Shown here one piece after another: positions 44,681-58,300 of a stretch of 64,000 bases of DNA; the stretch's first letter is position 1; every line of letters starts with the position of its first letter. Position numbers and translations under genes: made by a program. The stretch is taken from the NCBI RefSeq assembly GCF_003437535.1, contig NZ_QSQT01000021.1:226-64225 (forward strand), given 5' to 3'. This stretch comes from Phocaeicola plebeius (GTDB lineage: Bacteria > Bacteroidota > Bacteroidia > Bacteroidales > Bacteroidaceae). Below the pieces are notes generated by a model. The model did no database searches, was not told the DNA's origin, and saw only the letters and a program-made list of their open reading frames with translations.

Positions 44681-46282
44681 TTATTTATAGATATAGAAGC
44701 TACGCTCCACCGGTTCGGCCGTCTGTACCTTTCCCTTCAATCCATACTGCCAGGCCACGACCGTCACTTTAACCGGAAAATGGCTCCGTGGCGGAATTGG
44801 GGTAAACTCCAGCGTATTGTTCTCCGTGATGCGGGCCGGACCTTCCTTCACGTAGTAATATACGGGTAAACCACAATCGGATACCGCTTTCAAAGGCAAC
44901 GGTGCACTTCCTGCCTTCACGTCTTCCAGTCCCGGGAAAAGAATGTGCTGGCGTTTCCCTTCCGTCAGCCGGTAAGGGATGCGCAGATTCACCTGCTGCA
45001 CGGCTCCTTTGTAGTGCTTGTCGCCCGGATGACTGGCCAGCAGCCAGATGTCCGACGTGCGGCGCGGATTGTACATCCCCATCCGGTAAAAACGGACCGT
45101 AAACGTGGTATCATCCACCTGCTCCACTGGTCCACAAATGCGTTCCAGACGAATCTTTCCCGCCGCATGTTCATCCGTCATTTCCTGACGGAGCGAATCC
45201 GTAAAGCAGGCGTTCAGATGAAACGTCAGCCCATCTTCTTCGGGCAAGAACTTCAGCAATACCCCAGCATGCAGTTTCGGGTTATAATCCACCCGCTTTC
45301 CCTGCTGGCAAATGCCTAAATACTGCATCTTTTTCAGTTTATGTTCCTTGTAACGCTGCTCGGTAAGCTCTGCCATCTCCCGATCGAAATACCAGAAGGC
45401 ATCGTGCACATCCCCCTTGTAGCGCGCTACCGGCGCAGGAGTAGCACGCCTTGTACGTTCGTCGGGCGACCAGCGCTGTACCAGCCAGCCCGCAGCCAGA
45501 TTCACTTTCTTCAGCGTCTTCCCGCCATCAGCAGGCAAGCGTTGTTCCAGTGCTTTCCGGATAAAACGGGAAATATAACGGGCTGTCTGCTCCGACACAT
45601 CGAAATGTCCCCTGCCCGTATCACAAAGAAACGAGATGCAGCTCTCCGGATACATCATCCGAAAAGCCAATGCCGGATTTACCCGAGCTTCCCACCACTC
45701 ATACTCGCCTTCAATCATCAGGCTGGGAATGCCGTCAATGTTCCGCGTCCGTCCCCACTCCAGGTTTTCACGCCCGTAACCGCACAGGTTGGTGCGCGGC
45801 GCATCCCCATGGAAAGACACCACCGCCAGTGTACGTTCCGGATTCCAGGCCGCAAAGTTCCACGGGAAAGTGGCCATGGCCGAATGTCCGAAAGGAATGA
45901 GAGGCACCTCACGCAGTTCCGTGTAGCCACTCACTTCCGCCAGGTCGTTCACCATCTGGTCAAACACTTTCTGTGTACCTTTGCGCACATCCCACTGCTG
46001 GTCTATTCCGGGAGCGATCCAAATCAGTCCCACTCCCATCTCGGCTAACGAATCACGGAAGGAAGGCATATCAAACAACATCTCTTCCGTCATATTCTGC
46101 TGACTCCACATCACAGCCGACAGGCGCTCGCAATGTGCCGGAACCCACAAGAAGGCTTCTGGTTCCTTTTTTGTTTCGTCCGATACAAAACCTTTCAATG
46201 TGACCGCCCACTGCCACTCTCCGGCACAAACCATCTGCAGCCAGGCCATTACCATCCATAATATACACACTCCTCTTTTCAT
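44681..46282 (-). CDS. Secreted alpha/beta-hydrolase-like protein
   Basis: This 533-residue protein has a signal peptide (MKRGVCILWMVMAWLQMVCAG). Residues about 30-270 look like an alpha/beta-hydrolase: a WVPAHCERLSAVMW strand, nucleophile elbow GHSAMATFPWNFA (G-x-S-x-x), AVVSFHGDAP and GRGHFD near the expected catalytic His. The remaining ~250 residues form an unrecognised beta-rich C-terminal half. It is probably an esterase or deacetylase acting on glycans or peptides. It starts 7 bp after the serine hydrolase gene, so the two secreted hydrolases are co-transcribed. The substrate is unknown. Confidence 0.75.
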   Translation of the reverse strand: MKRGVCILWMVMAWLQMVCAGEWQWAVTLKGFVSDETKKEPEAFLWVPAHCERLSAVMWSQQNMTEEMLFDMPSFRDSLAEMGVGLIWIAPGIDQQWDVRKGTQKVFDQMVNDLAEVSGYTELREVPLIPFGHSAMATFPWNFAAWNPERTLAVVSFHGDAPRTNLCGYGRENLEWGRTRNIDGIPSLMIEGEYEWWEARVNPALAFRMMYPESCISFLCDTGRGHFDVSEQTARYISRFIRKALEQRLPADGGKTLKKVNLAAGWLVQRWSPDERTRRATPAPVARYKGDVHDAFWYFDREMAELTEQRYKEHKLKKMQYLGICQQGKRVDYNPKLHAGVLLKFLPEEDGLTFHLNACFTDSLRQEMTDEHAAGKIRLERICGPVEQVDDTTFTVRFYRMGMYNPRRTSDIWLLASHPGDKHYKGAVQQVNLRIPYRLTEGKRQHILFPGLEDVKAGSAPLPLKAVSDCGLPVYYYVKEGPARITENNTLEFTPIPPRSHFPVKVTVVAWQYGLKGKVQTAEPVERSFYIYK

Positions 46283-46289
46283 CTTTCTT

Positions 46290-47378
46290 TCATTTATTAT
46301 TCGTTCCTACAATTTCTGATACCGTACGCGACAGGACCGGACTGCCGTAAAATGACGAAAAGCCATCTTCCTTGCTGGAGCCTCCCTGCACATGGGCAAT
46401 AAAAAAGCCGCACACTCCCTCGCGCTTGTTTATCCAGGGATAAGCTCCTGCCCATCCGGGAGAACTAATCTGATAGGCCTCTCCGGTCTGTTCGTCCAGT
46501 AATTCACGCCACTCTCCTAACCCGTAAATTCCCGTATGATGCTTTCCAAGAGCCCGTCCCACATATTCTCCGGGCATCACCTGTGCACTTCCTACCTGGT
46601 CGGCCTGCATCTCACGCACCGTTTCTGCCTTCAAGATACGTTTACCCTCATATACTCCCTCGTGCGAAATCATTTTCAGGAAACGCATGTAGTCGGCCAG
46701 CGTCGTACAAAGTCCGCCACCCAGCATCGGTGCATGTCCTCCGTCGGTGTTGACTGGGGTAAAGTGTGAATGCCGCATACCCAACGGAACCGCAATCAGC
46801 TGCTGGAACAAGGTTTCAAACTCTTTTCCGGCTGCCACCTCTGCCATTCGTCCGGCCACCTGCATGGCCAGTCCGCCGTACTCAAAACGTGTGCCCGGTG
46901 TAAAGACTGTATCCAGCGGCAGAATCTCCGCCACAGCCGAATCCAGGTGATTGTAATTGTCAACCCGGGGTTCAGGAAGATACGGCCGGATGCCCGACGT
47001 ATGCGAAAGCAGCCTTCGCAACGGAATGTTCCCCTTTGCATCTCCCCGAAACTCAGGCAGCCATTTCTCTACCGGGTCATCCCAGTCCAAAGCCGTCGTA
47101 TCGACCACGGCTGCCACCACTGCCGCTGCTACCCACTTGCCGGCCGAAGCCACATACACCTGCGTGCTGTCCGTAAAACCGCCATAGTCTTTCCGAAAAA
47201 GGACGGAATCGTCTTTCATCACACAGACTGCCCCGCCCGGATAATATCCTTTGTCCATCCAGCCGGAAATGATGGAGTCCAAAGGAGCAAAGTCATACGC
47301 CTTCTGTGTATGAGTCTCCTTCACGCAAGCACATAAACCCGCCATTCCGGCAAGGAAAATCAAGTTCTTTATTTTCAT
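46290..47378 (-). CDS. Class C beta-lactamase-family serine hydrolase, lipoprotein
   Basis: This 362-residue protein (ATG at 47378) has a lipoprotein signal (GLCACVK lipobox) and a penicillin-binding/AmpC-like fold. The catalytic S-x-x-K is SAGK, inside YVASAGKWVAAAVVAAVVD. The Y-x-N-like region is YEYGG-type (FEYGGLAMQVAGRMAE). These hydrolases act as esterases, D-aminopeptidases or beta-lactamases; a cell-wall or ester substrate is as likely as beta-lactams. A TAAATTTG box overlaps the longer frame open to 47513, which supports this start. It is followed by the alpha/beta-hydrolase gene. Confidence 0.9.
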   Translation of the reverse strand: MKIKNLIFLAGMAGLCACVKETHTQKAYDFAPLDSIISGWMDKGYYPGGAVCVMKDDSVLFRKDYGGFTDSTQVYVASAGKWVAAAVVAAVVDTTALDWDDPVEKWLPEFRGDAKGNIPLRRLLSHTSGIRPYLPEPRVDNYNHLDSAVAEILPLDTVFTPGTRFEYGGLAMQVAGRMAEVAAGKEFETLFQQLIAVPLGMRHSHFTPVNTDGGHAPMLGGGLCTTLADYMRFLKMISHEGVYEGKRILKAETVREMQADQVGSAQVMPGEYVGRALGKHHTGIYGLGEWRELLDEQTGEAYQISSPGWAGAYPWINKREGVCGFFIAHVQGGSSKEDGFSSFYGSPVLSRTVSEIVGTNNK

Positions 47379-47381
47379 ATT

Positions 47382-47389
47382 CAAATTTA
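47382..47389 (-). promoter_or_regulatory. -7 box for serine-hydrolase operon (TAAATTTG)
   Basis: Minus-strand TAAATTTG fits TAnnTTTG but is only 3 bp from the ATG at 47378, so the transcript would be nearly leaderless; a weak call. Confidence 0.35.
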
Positions 47390-47460
47390 CACTTTTGTAG
47401 ATAGTTACGTATGGAGAAAATGATTTACCTAAAAAAAGAATGTATTTTTTAGGTAAGAAA

Positions 47461-47511
47461 CAAAAAAGACCGGAAAGCAGCCTCCTTTTATAGATTCTGT
47501 TTCCGGTCTTC
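47461..47511 (-). terminator. Intrinsic terminator after beta-galactosidase
   Basis: On the minus strand AAGACCGGAAACAG and CTGCTTTCCGGTCTT form a long stem followed by six Ts. It ends the polysaccharide utilisation locus transcripts. Confidence 0.92.
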
Positions 47512-47546
47512 ACCTTAATATTATATTCTCAGTATTTGTATTGCCT

Positions 47547-50675
<3,129 letters not shown>

Positions 50676-50690
50676 CTATGGTTTGATTTC

Positions 50691-50718
50691 AAAAACAGCC
50701 GACACAAATGGCCGGCTG
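50691..50718 (-). terminator. Hairpin terminator between lyase and GH2 genes
   Basis: On the minus strand CAGCCG-GCCATTTGTGT-CGGCTG is followed by TTTTT. It could partly stop SusCD-lyase transcripts before the beta-galactosidase gene. Confidence 0.7.
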
Positions 50719-50751
50719 CTTTCACCAATTATAAATATAAATATTGAGACA

Positions 50752-51966
50752 TTATTTCAAATCATTAAACAGCAACGGACCGTAGCTTGGATGTCCCCCG
50801 TCATACTTATCTTCCGTATACGTTTCCAGTAATGATTCTGTGTAGGGCATACTTAATTTCTTACGTTGTACATAATGATTGTATACCATATAAAATACAG
50901 GCTGCCAACAATTACCCCGCTCTGTATCCACTCCTCCATTTTTATCTTTGGTCTCTTTGGAAATAACGTCCCATTTACAATATTTGCCTGTGACATCCGT
51001 CCAAGTTTCAAAAGGCACATCATACCCTAAATTATATTTTACCGTATATTCATAACCTAATAAGGCACGGTTCTCATATGCAGAATAAAGGTCATTTCCT
51101 TGTTTCCAAGCTAATTCACAGATAGCAGATACGGCCCCAAGTCCTAGTACAGTATGCTGTTGATCACGTCCAGACTCTTGGCACTGTCCAGTATCCCCAT
51201 CAATATAATGTGAAATAGTACCATTATCATTCCCATACAAATAAAAATTCACACATTTTTTATACATATCTACATCATCCCACAAAATAGCAGCAGCCAT
51301 ATAAGATTTTGTCACATGCAAGCCCCAGTTTCCATTCGTGTAAGGATCGGTATTATAAAACTCCTCCCACACCGGAAGAAAGACATTACGAAGCATATCG
51401 TTTACTTTCTGAATATCAGTCTCACTGATTTTATCATACGTATGGCTTAACATTTCTAATGCATAGACAATTTTGATTCCTTCAAGACCAGCCATTAATG
51501 CGGTATCATTTCCATCAATGTCTTTCAAAACCTCTGCATATGCCAACATCAGTTCCAATGATTTCTTCGCATAATTTTCATCCTGTGTAATCATCCACAT
51601 TACTGAATTTAAATATACAGCATCAAAATCCTGTTCAGCATTTCGCTTGGTATATCCATAATTTCCATCACGTGCAATAACTTCATAAGGCCCTTTTATC
51701 GTATAAGAAGATTGTGCCAAAGGCTCTTTTTCCAATGCTTGAAAAACACTATAAGCAGGTTCCTGTTTTTCCTTTACCATCTGGCGAATATGATCAATGT
51801 CTTTCTGTGTATGAAGTATACCTGGATGTTCCAGAGACGGTTCATAATTTGCACCAGACAAAGGCCAGCTATCTATATCATTTACTCCATGCTCAAACTC
51901 AGCTGAACAGCTCATTGCCATTAAACCTACGGCAACTAATGGAAAGAATATTCTATTTAACTTCAT
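50752..51966 (-). CDS. Alginate-lyase-family lipoprotein (probable polysaccharide lyase)
   Basis: This 404-residue protein has a lipoprotein signal (MAMSCSAEF lipobox) and an alpha/alpha-toroid typical of the alginate_lyase family. Family motifs include the early HPGILHTQKDIDHIR, NGNWGLHVTKSYMAA (catalytic Asn/His region) and QESGRDQQHTVLGLGA. These lyases cut uronic-acid polymers (alginate, glucuronan or related) by beta-elimination; the exact polymer is not decided by the sequence. Anchored on the cell surface or periplasmic face, it is the most specific hint to the locus substrate. It follows the Ig-like surface protein, with an 11-bp-arm inverted repeat between. Confidence 0.85.
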   Translation of the reverse strand: MKLNRIFFPLVAVGLMAMSCSAEFEHGVNDIDSWPLSGANYEPSLEHPGILHTQKDIDHIRQMVKEKQEPAYSVFQALEKEPLAQSSYTIKGPYEVIARDGNYGYTKRNAEQDFDAVYLNSVMWMITQDENYAKKSLELMLAYAEVLKDIDGNDTALMAGLEGIKIVYALEMLSHTYDKISETDIQKVNDMLRNVFLPVWEEFYNTDPYTNGNWGLHVTKSYMAAAILWDDVDMYKKCVNFYLYGNDNGTISHYIDGDTGQCQESGRDQQHTVLGLGAVSAICELAWKQGNDLYSAYENRALLGYEYTVKYNLGYDVPFETWTDVTGKYCKWDVISKETKDKNGGVDTERGNCWQPVFYMVYNHYVQRKKLSMPYTESLLETYTEDKYDGGHPSYGPLLFNDLK

Positions 51967-52009
51967 ATTTTTCTGTTTTATTGTTAGGTATTAGGTATAA
52001 GGAAAGAAT

Positions 52010-52072
52010 GAAAGAGACGAACCTATAAAAACATTATTCGCCCAATATAGACTACAGATTTCGTCTCTTTCA
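52010..52072 (-). promoter_or_regulatory. Long-loop inverted repeat between surface-protein and lyase genes
   Basis: GAAAGAGACGA and its exact complement TCGTCTCTTTC flank a ~41-nt loop in the 129-bp intergenic gap. It may be an mRNA processing or attenuation element that sets lower lyase levels than SusCD. Confidence 0.55.
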
Positions 52073-52095
52073 ATTTCCATTGTATTTATCGTCCC

Positions 52096-53547
52096 TTATT
52101 TCTTTTCTTCATTTATTAAACTCTTTAAAGCTTCTTCCGACTCGAATGTTTTAATCCAGTCCACATCTATCGTGCCCGTTTCATCAGCTTCATACCAAAT
52201 TTTCCAAATTTCAAATACGACATTATCTACCTTCTGCAATTTTGTCGGCATCATTTCCGTATTCACTTTCTTTTTAGTAAAATCAGCATAGAAAACTTTG
52301 TAATCACCACAATCCAATACTTCCATGGCTTTGTTTCCCTTATTCGTATCGGCACCATATTTACCTCCAGATGATAAACCACCCCACATATCAAGATACC
52401 ACTCCATCTTTTCAGATACTTCAAATACATCTTTGGGGAATCTCACTTTAAATGCCAAAATCGGATAATTAGCCACATTAAATTCAAACCCTCCAGTTCG
52501 TTTGATTCGGATAGCTTTATAATTTTTGTCAGCACCTGGGAAAAGACTTAAAATACCCTGATCTTCCAACCAGTTGAATTCCAGACATTGTCCGTTAAAG
52601 TTCTCCCATGAGTTCATAAACTCGAATGAATCATTCATTTTACCCTCAGCTACTATTACATTCATAGAAGCAGAAATAGGATTACCATCACCATAGTCTG
52701 CCGTAGCAGTAACCACAGCGGTTCCATATTTCTTAGCAATAAAGTGTCCGTTTTCATCAACCTCAACTACTTCCGGTTTACTGCTTTCCCATTTCAACGC
52801 CGAAAGTGTCGCATTGCCCGGTTTTACATTGAGTTGAGGTACATAAACTTCACCTAATGCCAACTTATCTGATTCTTTAACAAAAGAAAGAGTTTCTATA
52901 AAGATGATGGGCTTCACAGTAATTGTAAACTCTTTAGTAAAATGCTTTCCATCTGTAGCTGTTGCCTTAACACGTGCAGTCCCAGCTTTCACGCCTTTCA
53001 CAACCCCATCCTCGGTCACAGTTGCAATCTCGGGAGTCAAACTTTCCCATTTCAACGTAGGATAAGTAGGATCTGAAGGAATTGTTTGCCATCGCAACTG
53101 CAATGAAGCAGTTTCATAAACTTCCAGTTCATTTTCCGTCATATCAAGATTGATATCTTCTATAAAGATAATCTCATCTACCACCTTGATTTCAACAGTA
53201 GAAGTAACCGCAAAACCTACAGCAGGCATTACTGAGATAATTGCTGTTCCTGCATGTACAGCCTTTATCCGTCCTTCTTCATCTACACTAGCGATTTCAG
53301 GACTTCCTGATTTCCAAATTACTCCCTTATCTGAAGCATTTTCTGGCAATACGCTGTAATTCAATATAGTATCACTTCCTACCAACAACGGTAATACAGG
53401 TGTTACATCTAAATTAATATCAGAAATAAGTACCTTTTCATTCATTTCGGGTGACACCATTTCATCGTTGCACGAAACCATAGATGCCATTGTCCCTATT
53501 AAACAAACAGCCGCACAACCTTTATATAATATATTTTTGTATGTCAT
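52096..53547 (-). CDS. Ig-like (BIG2) surface glycan-binding lipoprotein
   Basis: This 483-residue protein occupies the SusE/F position after SusD. It has a lipoprotein signal (MASMVSCND lipobox). Three bacterial Ig-like type 2 domains (about residues 38-128, 130-215 and 215-300) show the repeated pattern W-x-S-x-x-PEIA-x-V-x-E-x-G-x-(I/V)-K-x-(V/G)-x-AGTA. The C-terminal ~170 residues form a beta-rich domain that I would guess binds glycan; I do not recognise it firmly. It is probably exposed on the cell surface, helping SusD hold the polysaccharide. It lies 42 bp after susD. Confidence 0.88.
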   Translation of the reverse strand: MTYKNILYKGCAAVCLIGTMASMVSCNDEMVSPEMNEKVLISDINLDVTPVLPLLVGSDTILNYSVLPENASDKGVIWKSGSPEIASVDEEGRIKAVHAGTAIISVMPAVGFAVTSTVEIKVVDEIIFIEDINLDMTENELEVYETASLQLRWQTIPSDPTYPTLKWESLTPEIATVTEDGVVKGVKAGTARVKATATDGKHFTKEFTITVKPIIFIETLSFVKESDKLALGEVYVPQLNVKPGNATLSALKWESSKPEVVEVDENGHFIAKKYGTAVVTATADYGDGNPISASMNVIVAEGKMNDSFEFMNSWENFNGQCLEFNWLEDQGILSLFPGADKNYKAIRIKRTGGFEFNVANYPILAFKVRFPKDVFEVSEKMEWYLDMWGGLSSGGKYGADTNKGNKAMEVLDCGDYKVFYADFTKKKVNTEMMPTKLQKVDNVVFEIWKIWYEADETGTIDVDWIKTFESEEALKSLINEEKK

Positions 53548-53589
53548 GATTGATATAATATTATTAGATTGCTAATACAAATAAAACTA

Positions 53590-55311
53590 TTACTCCCAAC
53601 CTGGATTTTGTTTCAAATTCGGATTTAATTTCAGCTGGTCCATAGGCAGAGGATACAAATAATGTTTCTCCTCCCAAACACGACCCTGTTCGTAAATAAT
53701 ACAACCTTCTGCGTCCATGGTTTTAGAAGAAGCGTCCGACCATTTTGTTTCATACTCAGTACCTCTCCATTTAACACCTGTAAGATTCATCGGCATTTCC
53801 TCTTCTGCTGTTTTCCATCGTTTTAAATCATCAATACGGAAATTCTCATCATAGAATTCAACAGTACGTTCACGACGTATCTCAGTACGCATTTCCAAAT
53901 TATTGGCAGAAACAAAAGCATTGGTCAAATCAGGCATATTAGGATTAACACGCTTACGAGTCAAATTCAAACTGATAGCTAAATCTTCATCAGAAATTTT
54001 ATCATCACGTTCAAATACTGCCTCAGCATAATTTAACAAAACCTCAGCATAACGGATAATTGGATAATCATATGCTTCCATTCCTGTAGGTACCCCATCA
54101 CGTTCACAACACCATTTATGAGGGAAATACCCTGTACCAGTAGAAGGCATAAAGTTCTTATGAGAAGCATTCGCAATTTCTTCTGCACTTCCAGTCCAGT
54201 CTATACGTCCTCCTCCTGTTCCCCAATATGTATGTCCAGGAATCATAAGCGTATTGCTCATTCTGTTATCTCGGTCCTTGAACTCGGAATCCACTTTACT
54301 ATAATCCCATGTCTGAGGGTTAATGGGTAAGCCATTACTTTGCAAATACATATTTGCCATTTTACGTGTCACGTATACAGCATTACCCAATCGTCCTTGT
54401 GTGATATTAAAACCAATAGAAGCCAATGTAGGATCATGACGTCTAGTAAAAATGTATTCCTTATTCCCACTTTTAGTAATACCAGCAGGATTCGATTTAT
54501 CATTTTCAAGGATAAAAAGATATTTGTAAGCTTCAGTACCTAATTCCTCTGGAGCAAACAGTTCAAAGAAACCACTTTCTATTACATCATGAGCAGACGT
54601 TGCAGCTATATCCAATAATGCGCTTGAACGATCATTGTTCTGTCCACCATTACGAAACTTTTGCCAAGTACCTTCATAAAGAGCGACACGAGAAAGAAAA
54701 GCACTCGCAGCCTGACTAGACAAACGACCTTCATCTTTACTGCTAATCTCATTTGCTTCAGGAAGAAGTCTGATTGCTTCTTCCAAATCTTCCAGAATAA
54801 AATCAACCACCTCATCGCGAGAGTTACGGGCCATTTGCATTTCAGGTGAATCAATATCCAATGGAGTACGAGTAATAATGACATCTCCATATACCTGCAA
54901 CAAATCAAAATAACAATAGGCTCTGAAGAAATGGGCCTCACCCACTGATGTTTCGATATCTGCCGGAGCAGCATAACCTTCAGCCTGCTGCAATAATGTG
55001 TTCACCTGACGGATACGATTGTAATTATTGGTGTAAGTTTTATCCGACGACGGAATACTATTCGTTCCATTACTGTAGACATCCAATGTGATTCCTGTCC
55101 GCAAATCAGAACGAACATCACTATGAGGACTATCATCCAATTGTTTAAAATCGACAGTCCAGCCATAGAACTGAGTAGCAAACAATTTAAAATGGTCTGG
55201 AGTCTGCCAGTAATTTGTATCTGCCAACTGAGTTTTCGGCTCCATGTCAAGACATGACTGAAACGTTAGCATAGAAAATAATCCCAAAATATATGTTATC
55301 TTTTTCATCAT
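53590..55311 (-). CDS. SusD-family surface glycan-binding lipoprotein
   Basis: This RagB/SusD protein has 573 residues from the ATG at 55311 (or 55308). Its lipoprotein signal (MLTFQSCLDM lipobox) is missed if the longer frame from 55416 is used. SusD features include an N-terminal DxxP-like LDMEPKT, TPR-like helices around GEAHFFRAYCYFDLLQVYGDV, and the C-terminal RRERTVEFYDENFRIDDLKRW and PLPMDQLKLNPNLKQNPGW. SusD lids the SusC transporter and binds glycan. Its start is 10 bp after the susC stop, the typical susC-susD pair. It belongs to the same A/T-richer block as susC and the lyase. Confidence 0.96.
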   Translation of the reverse strand: MMKKITYILGLFSMLTFQSCLDMEPKTQLADTNYWQTPDHFKLFATQFYGWTVDFKQLDDSPHSDVRSDLRTGITLDVYSNGTNSIPSSDKTYTNNYNRIRQVNTLLQQAEGYAAPADIETSVGEAHFFRAYCYFDLLQVYGDVIITRTPLDIDSPEMQMARNSRDEVVDFILEDLEEAIRLLPEANEISSKDEGRLSSQAASAFLSRVALYEGTWQKFRNGGQNNDRSSALLDIAATSAHDVIESGFFELFAPEELGTEAYKYLFILENDKSNPAGITKSGNKEYIFTRRHDPTLASIGFNITQGRLGNAVYVTRKMANMYLQSNGLPINPQTWDYSKVDSEFKDRDNRMSNTLMIPGHTYWGTGGGRIDWTGSAEEIANASHKNFMPSTGTGYFPHKWCCERDGVPTGMEAYDYPIIRYAEVLLNYAEAVFERDDKISDEDLAISLNLTRKRVNPNMPDLTNAFVSANNLEMRTEIRRERTVEFYDENFRIDDLKRWKTAEEEMPMNLTGVKWRGTEYETKWSDASSKTMDAEGCIIYEQGRVWEEKHYLYPLPMDQLKLNPNLKQNPGWE

Positions 55312-55321
55312 TTCTTTATTT

Positions 55322-58300
55322 TTAGAAAGTAGCATTGATACCAAAAGTAATTGTACGATTAAATGGATAGCGCTGTTTATTTTCCACTTTGCGTGTAGCC
55401 TCAGGGTCCCAGCCATCGTTTATATATGATTTTTCCCACAAATCTGCTCCCGCAACATATACACGTAGATTGCTCAAGAAACCTGTTTTACTTATCAAAT
55501 TCTTAGGGAAGGTATATCCTAATACAATATCCTTCAAACGAAGATAAGCACCATTTTCTACAGACCATGTAGAAGCCATGTAATTGTAGTTGTTAATATC
55601 ATTATTGTTTGAGTAGCTCGGATAATAGTTATTGGGAGTTTCAGGGCTCCAAACATTGCCCACACTTTGATTAGATGTATTCAACCAAATAGCTTTAAAA
55701 GGTACTTTCCATGCATCAATTTCGCGATAGATGGTACGATCTCCAACTCCTTGAAATACTGCATTAAAATCAAATCCCCTCCATTCGAAACCGAAGTTAA
55801 AAGAGAAAGACAGTTTGGGATCATCAGTACCTAAAAAGACTAAGTCATCCTGAGTAAGTTTACCATCTTTATTGACATCTTCATACATATGATCTCCTAA
55901 ACGAAGGTTAGCAGGCATATTTACGGAGTTGTTTCCTGTATATTTCTGTGTATACTTCATCAGCTGCTCATCTGTCTGAATTTTCCCCATATAACGATAA
56001 CCAAATATAGAGTTTAACGGATAGCCATTCAATGCTGCATTGTATCCAGCCTCTACCACCACTTCTCCTCCATCAATCAATTCATTCGTCATATAAGTTA
56101 ATGTTCCACCTAAATGGTAATTTACCTCACCTATCTTATCACGCCAGGTCAAACTTCCATCATATCCTTTGGCCATAAACTTTCCGGTATTGGTACTTGG
56201 TGCTGTACCACCTAACACACCTGGATATAAACGGGAAATCAACATGTTGTTATTTTTTTTCATAAATAATTCAAAGGTTCCGGTAAGTCGATTTCCTATG
56301 AAACCAAAGTCTAAACCTAAATTGTAATTATAAATACGTTCCCAAGTACGTACTTTACTTACCAACCCCGCTGATTCCACGTAAGTTCCTTTTGATGTTC
56401 CCAGTAAAGCACCACTATTTGACTTATAATTATACAACTGGATACCATCATAGCGTCCGATACCACTTTGATTACCTACCTCTCCGTATGAAGCGCGTAA
56501 TTTCAATTCGCTCACGTAGTCATGAATACCTTCCATAAAGCTTTCCTCACTGATTCGCCATCCAGCAGATGCTCCCCAGAAGAAATTCCAACGGTTTTCT
56601 GGCAAGAATTTAGAGGAACCGTCATAACGGGCATTCAACTCTGCCATATACTTCGACTTATAATTATAGTTGAAACGCCAAAAATAAGACAATATAGCCT
56701 CTTCCCACTTATCAACTTTATCAATATAAACCTGTCCTTTACCATTTAATGATTCAATGGCAGACTCTACATCCATGACTTTAGTAGCGCTGTAATCATA
56801 TGCTGCATAATCATACTGTACACCTCCCATCACAGCCAAATCATGAACCTCGTTCAACAACTTCTTATAAGTAAGGAAAGCAGAAGCCGTACAATTATCT
56901 GTGCGGGATGCGCTCTTCATGTAAGAAGATTTTTCCTGTGCAGGATAAGGAGAGTTTTCATTTCTGATTAACGTACCATCATACTGATACCAGTCAATAG
57001 ACAAATATTGCTCATCACGCATTGCCGTATTTGTGCTATATCCTACAGTTCCTTGAAAATCAAGCCCCTCCAATATGTTTATTTTTAAGACCTCATTTAC
57101 GCTCATACTAGTAACCGTCAGTCTATTATCGCCACCAAGTTCTACCTGCCAGTTAGGAGTATGAATTCCACCCCATGCATAAGGCTTACCATCTATAGTT
57201 GATACTGGCAAACCTGGTTGAGGAATCGAAACACCAAGAACCGCACCAATCTGTGTGGGAGCTACCTGATGCTGACGGCTAGCGGCCATATTAGAATCCA
57301 AGCTAACACGATTAGAAATTTTAAAACTATTAGATAAACGCACATTATAACGTTCATTTGAATTATTACCCCATTGCAAAGTACCTTGATCATTCAGATA
57401 ACCCAATGAAAGACGGTAACTAGATTTATCAGTTCCTCCTGAAAGACTCAAATTGTGTTGTGTAGAATTTGCATTTCCCCATAACACATCTGTCCAGTTC
57501 ATATCGTGAAACACAAAATCGGCTACACCAATAAAAGCATTAGGAATTGGATTAGGAACCGAACCATCTCCCCCATTCAAGTTTATCCAGCTTCCCTTTA
57601 AAGACTTTGCCAACTTAGCATAACGTATCCATTGATCATCCTCTCCATAACCATCATTAGTACGTGCCTGAATTACCCCATCAGCCCATTCATCAAGGCT
57701 CATCAAACGAGGTTGCAATCCCACGATTTTACGAGTAAACGAACCGCTATATTCTATTTTTGCTTTACCTGCATCCGGACGTTTCGTTGTTACCAGAATT
57801 ACACCTCCAGCTGCCTTAGCTCCATAAATGGCTGCAGAAGCATCCTTTAAGAAGTTAATGGATTCAATATCATCTGCACTTAACTGGGACATTTCACTTA
57901 CACTGCTTGCAGGCACACCATCAATAATCAGCAACGGGTCTACAGAATTCTTAGATACTGCACCACGTATAGATATTCCCCATCCTTCCTCACCAGGAGC
58001 AGCAGAAGAACGAGTAATACGTAGTCCTGGTACCTGTCCCTGCATAGCTGAAAGAGGGTTACTCACCGTTCCTTTGTTTTGGAACATTTTCTCATCCACA
58101 ACTGTTACAGATCCTGTCAAAGTCTGTTTCTTTTGAGCTCCATAGCCTACAACCACTACTTCATCCAAAACCTCTGTATCTTCCTTAAGAATGACTTTCG
58201 ACAAATTAGGATTAGAAGCTGGCAATTCTACCGTTTTATAGCCAATATAAGAAATCACCACTACTGCATTCTTAGAAGACACATTCAACGAATAATTTCC

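Noticed and set aside
55309..55416. Longer N-terminus for SusD
   Set aside because: It would overlap susC and hide the lipoprotein signal that starts at 55311/55308.
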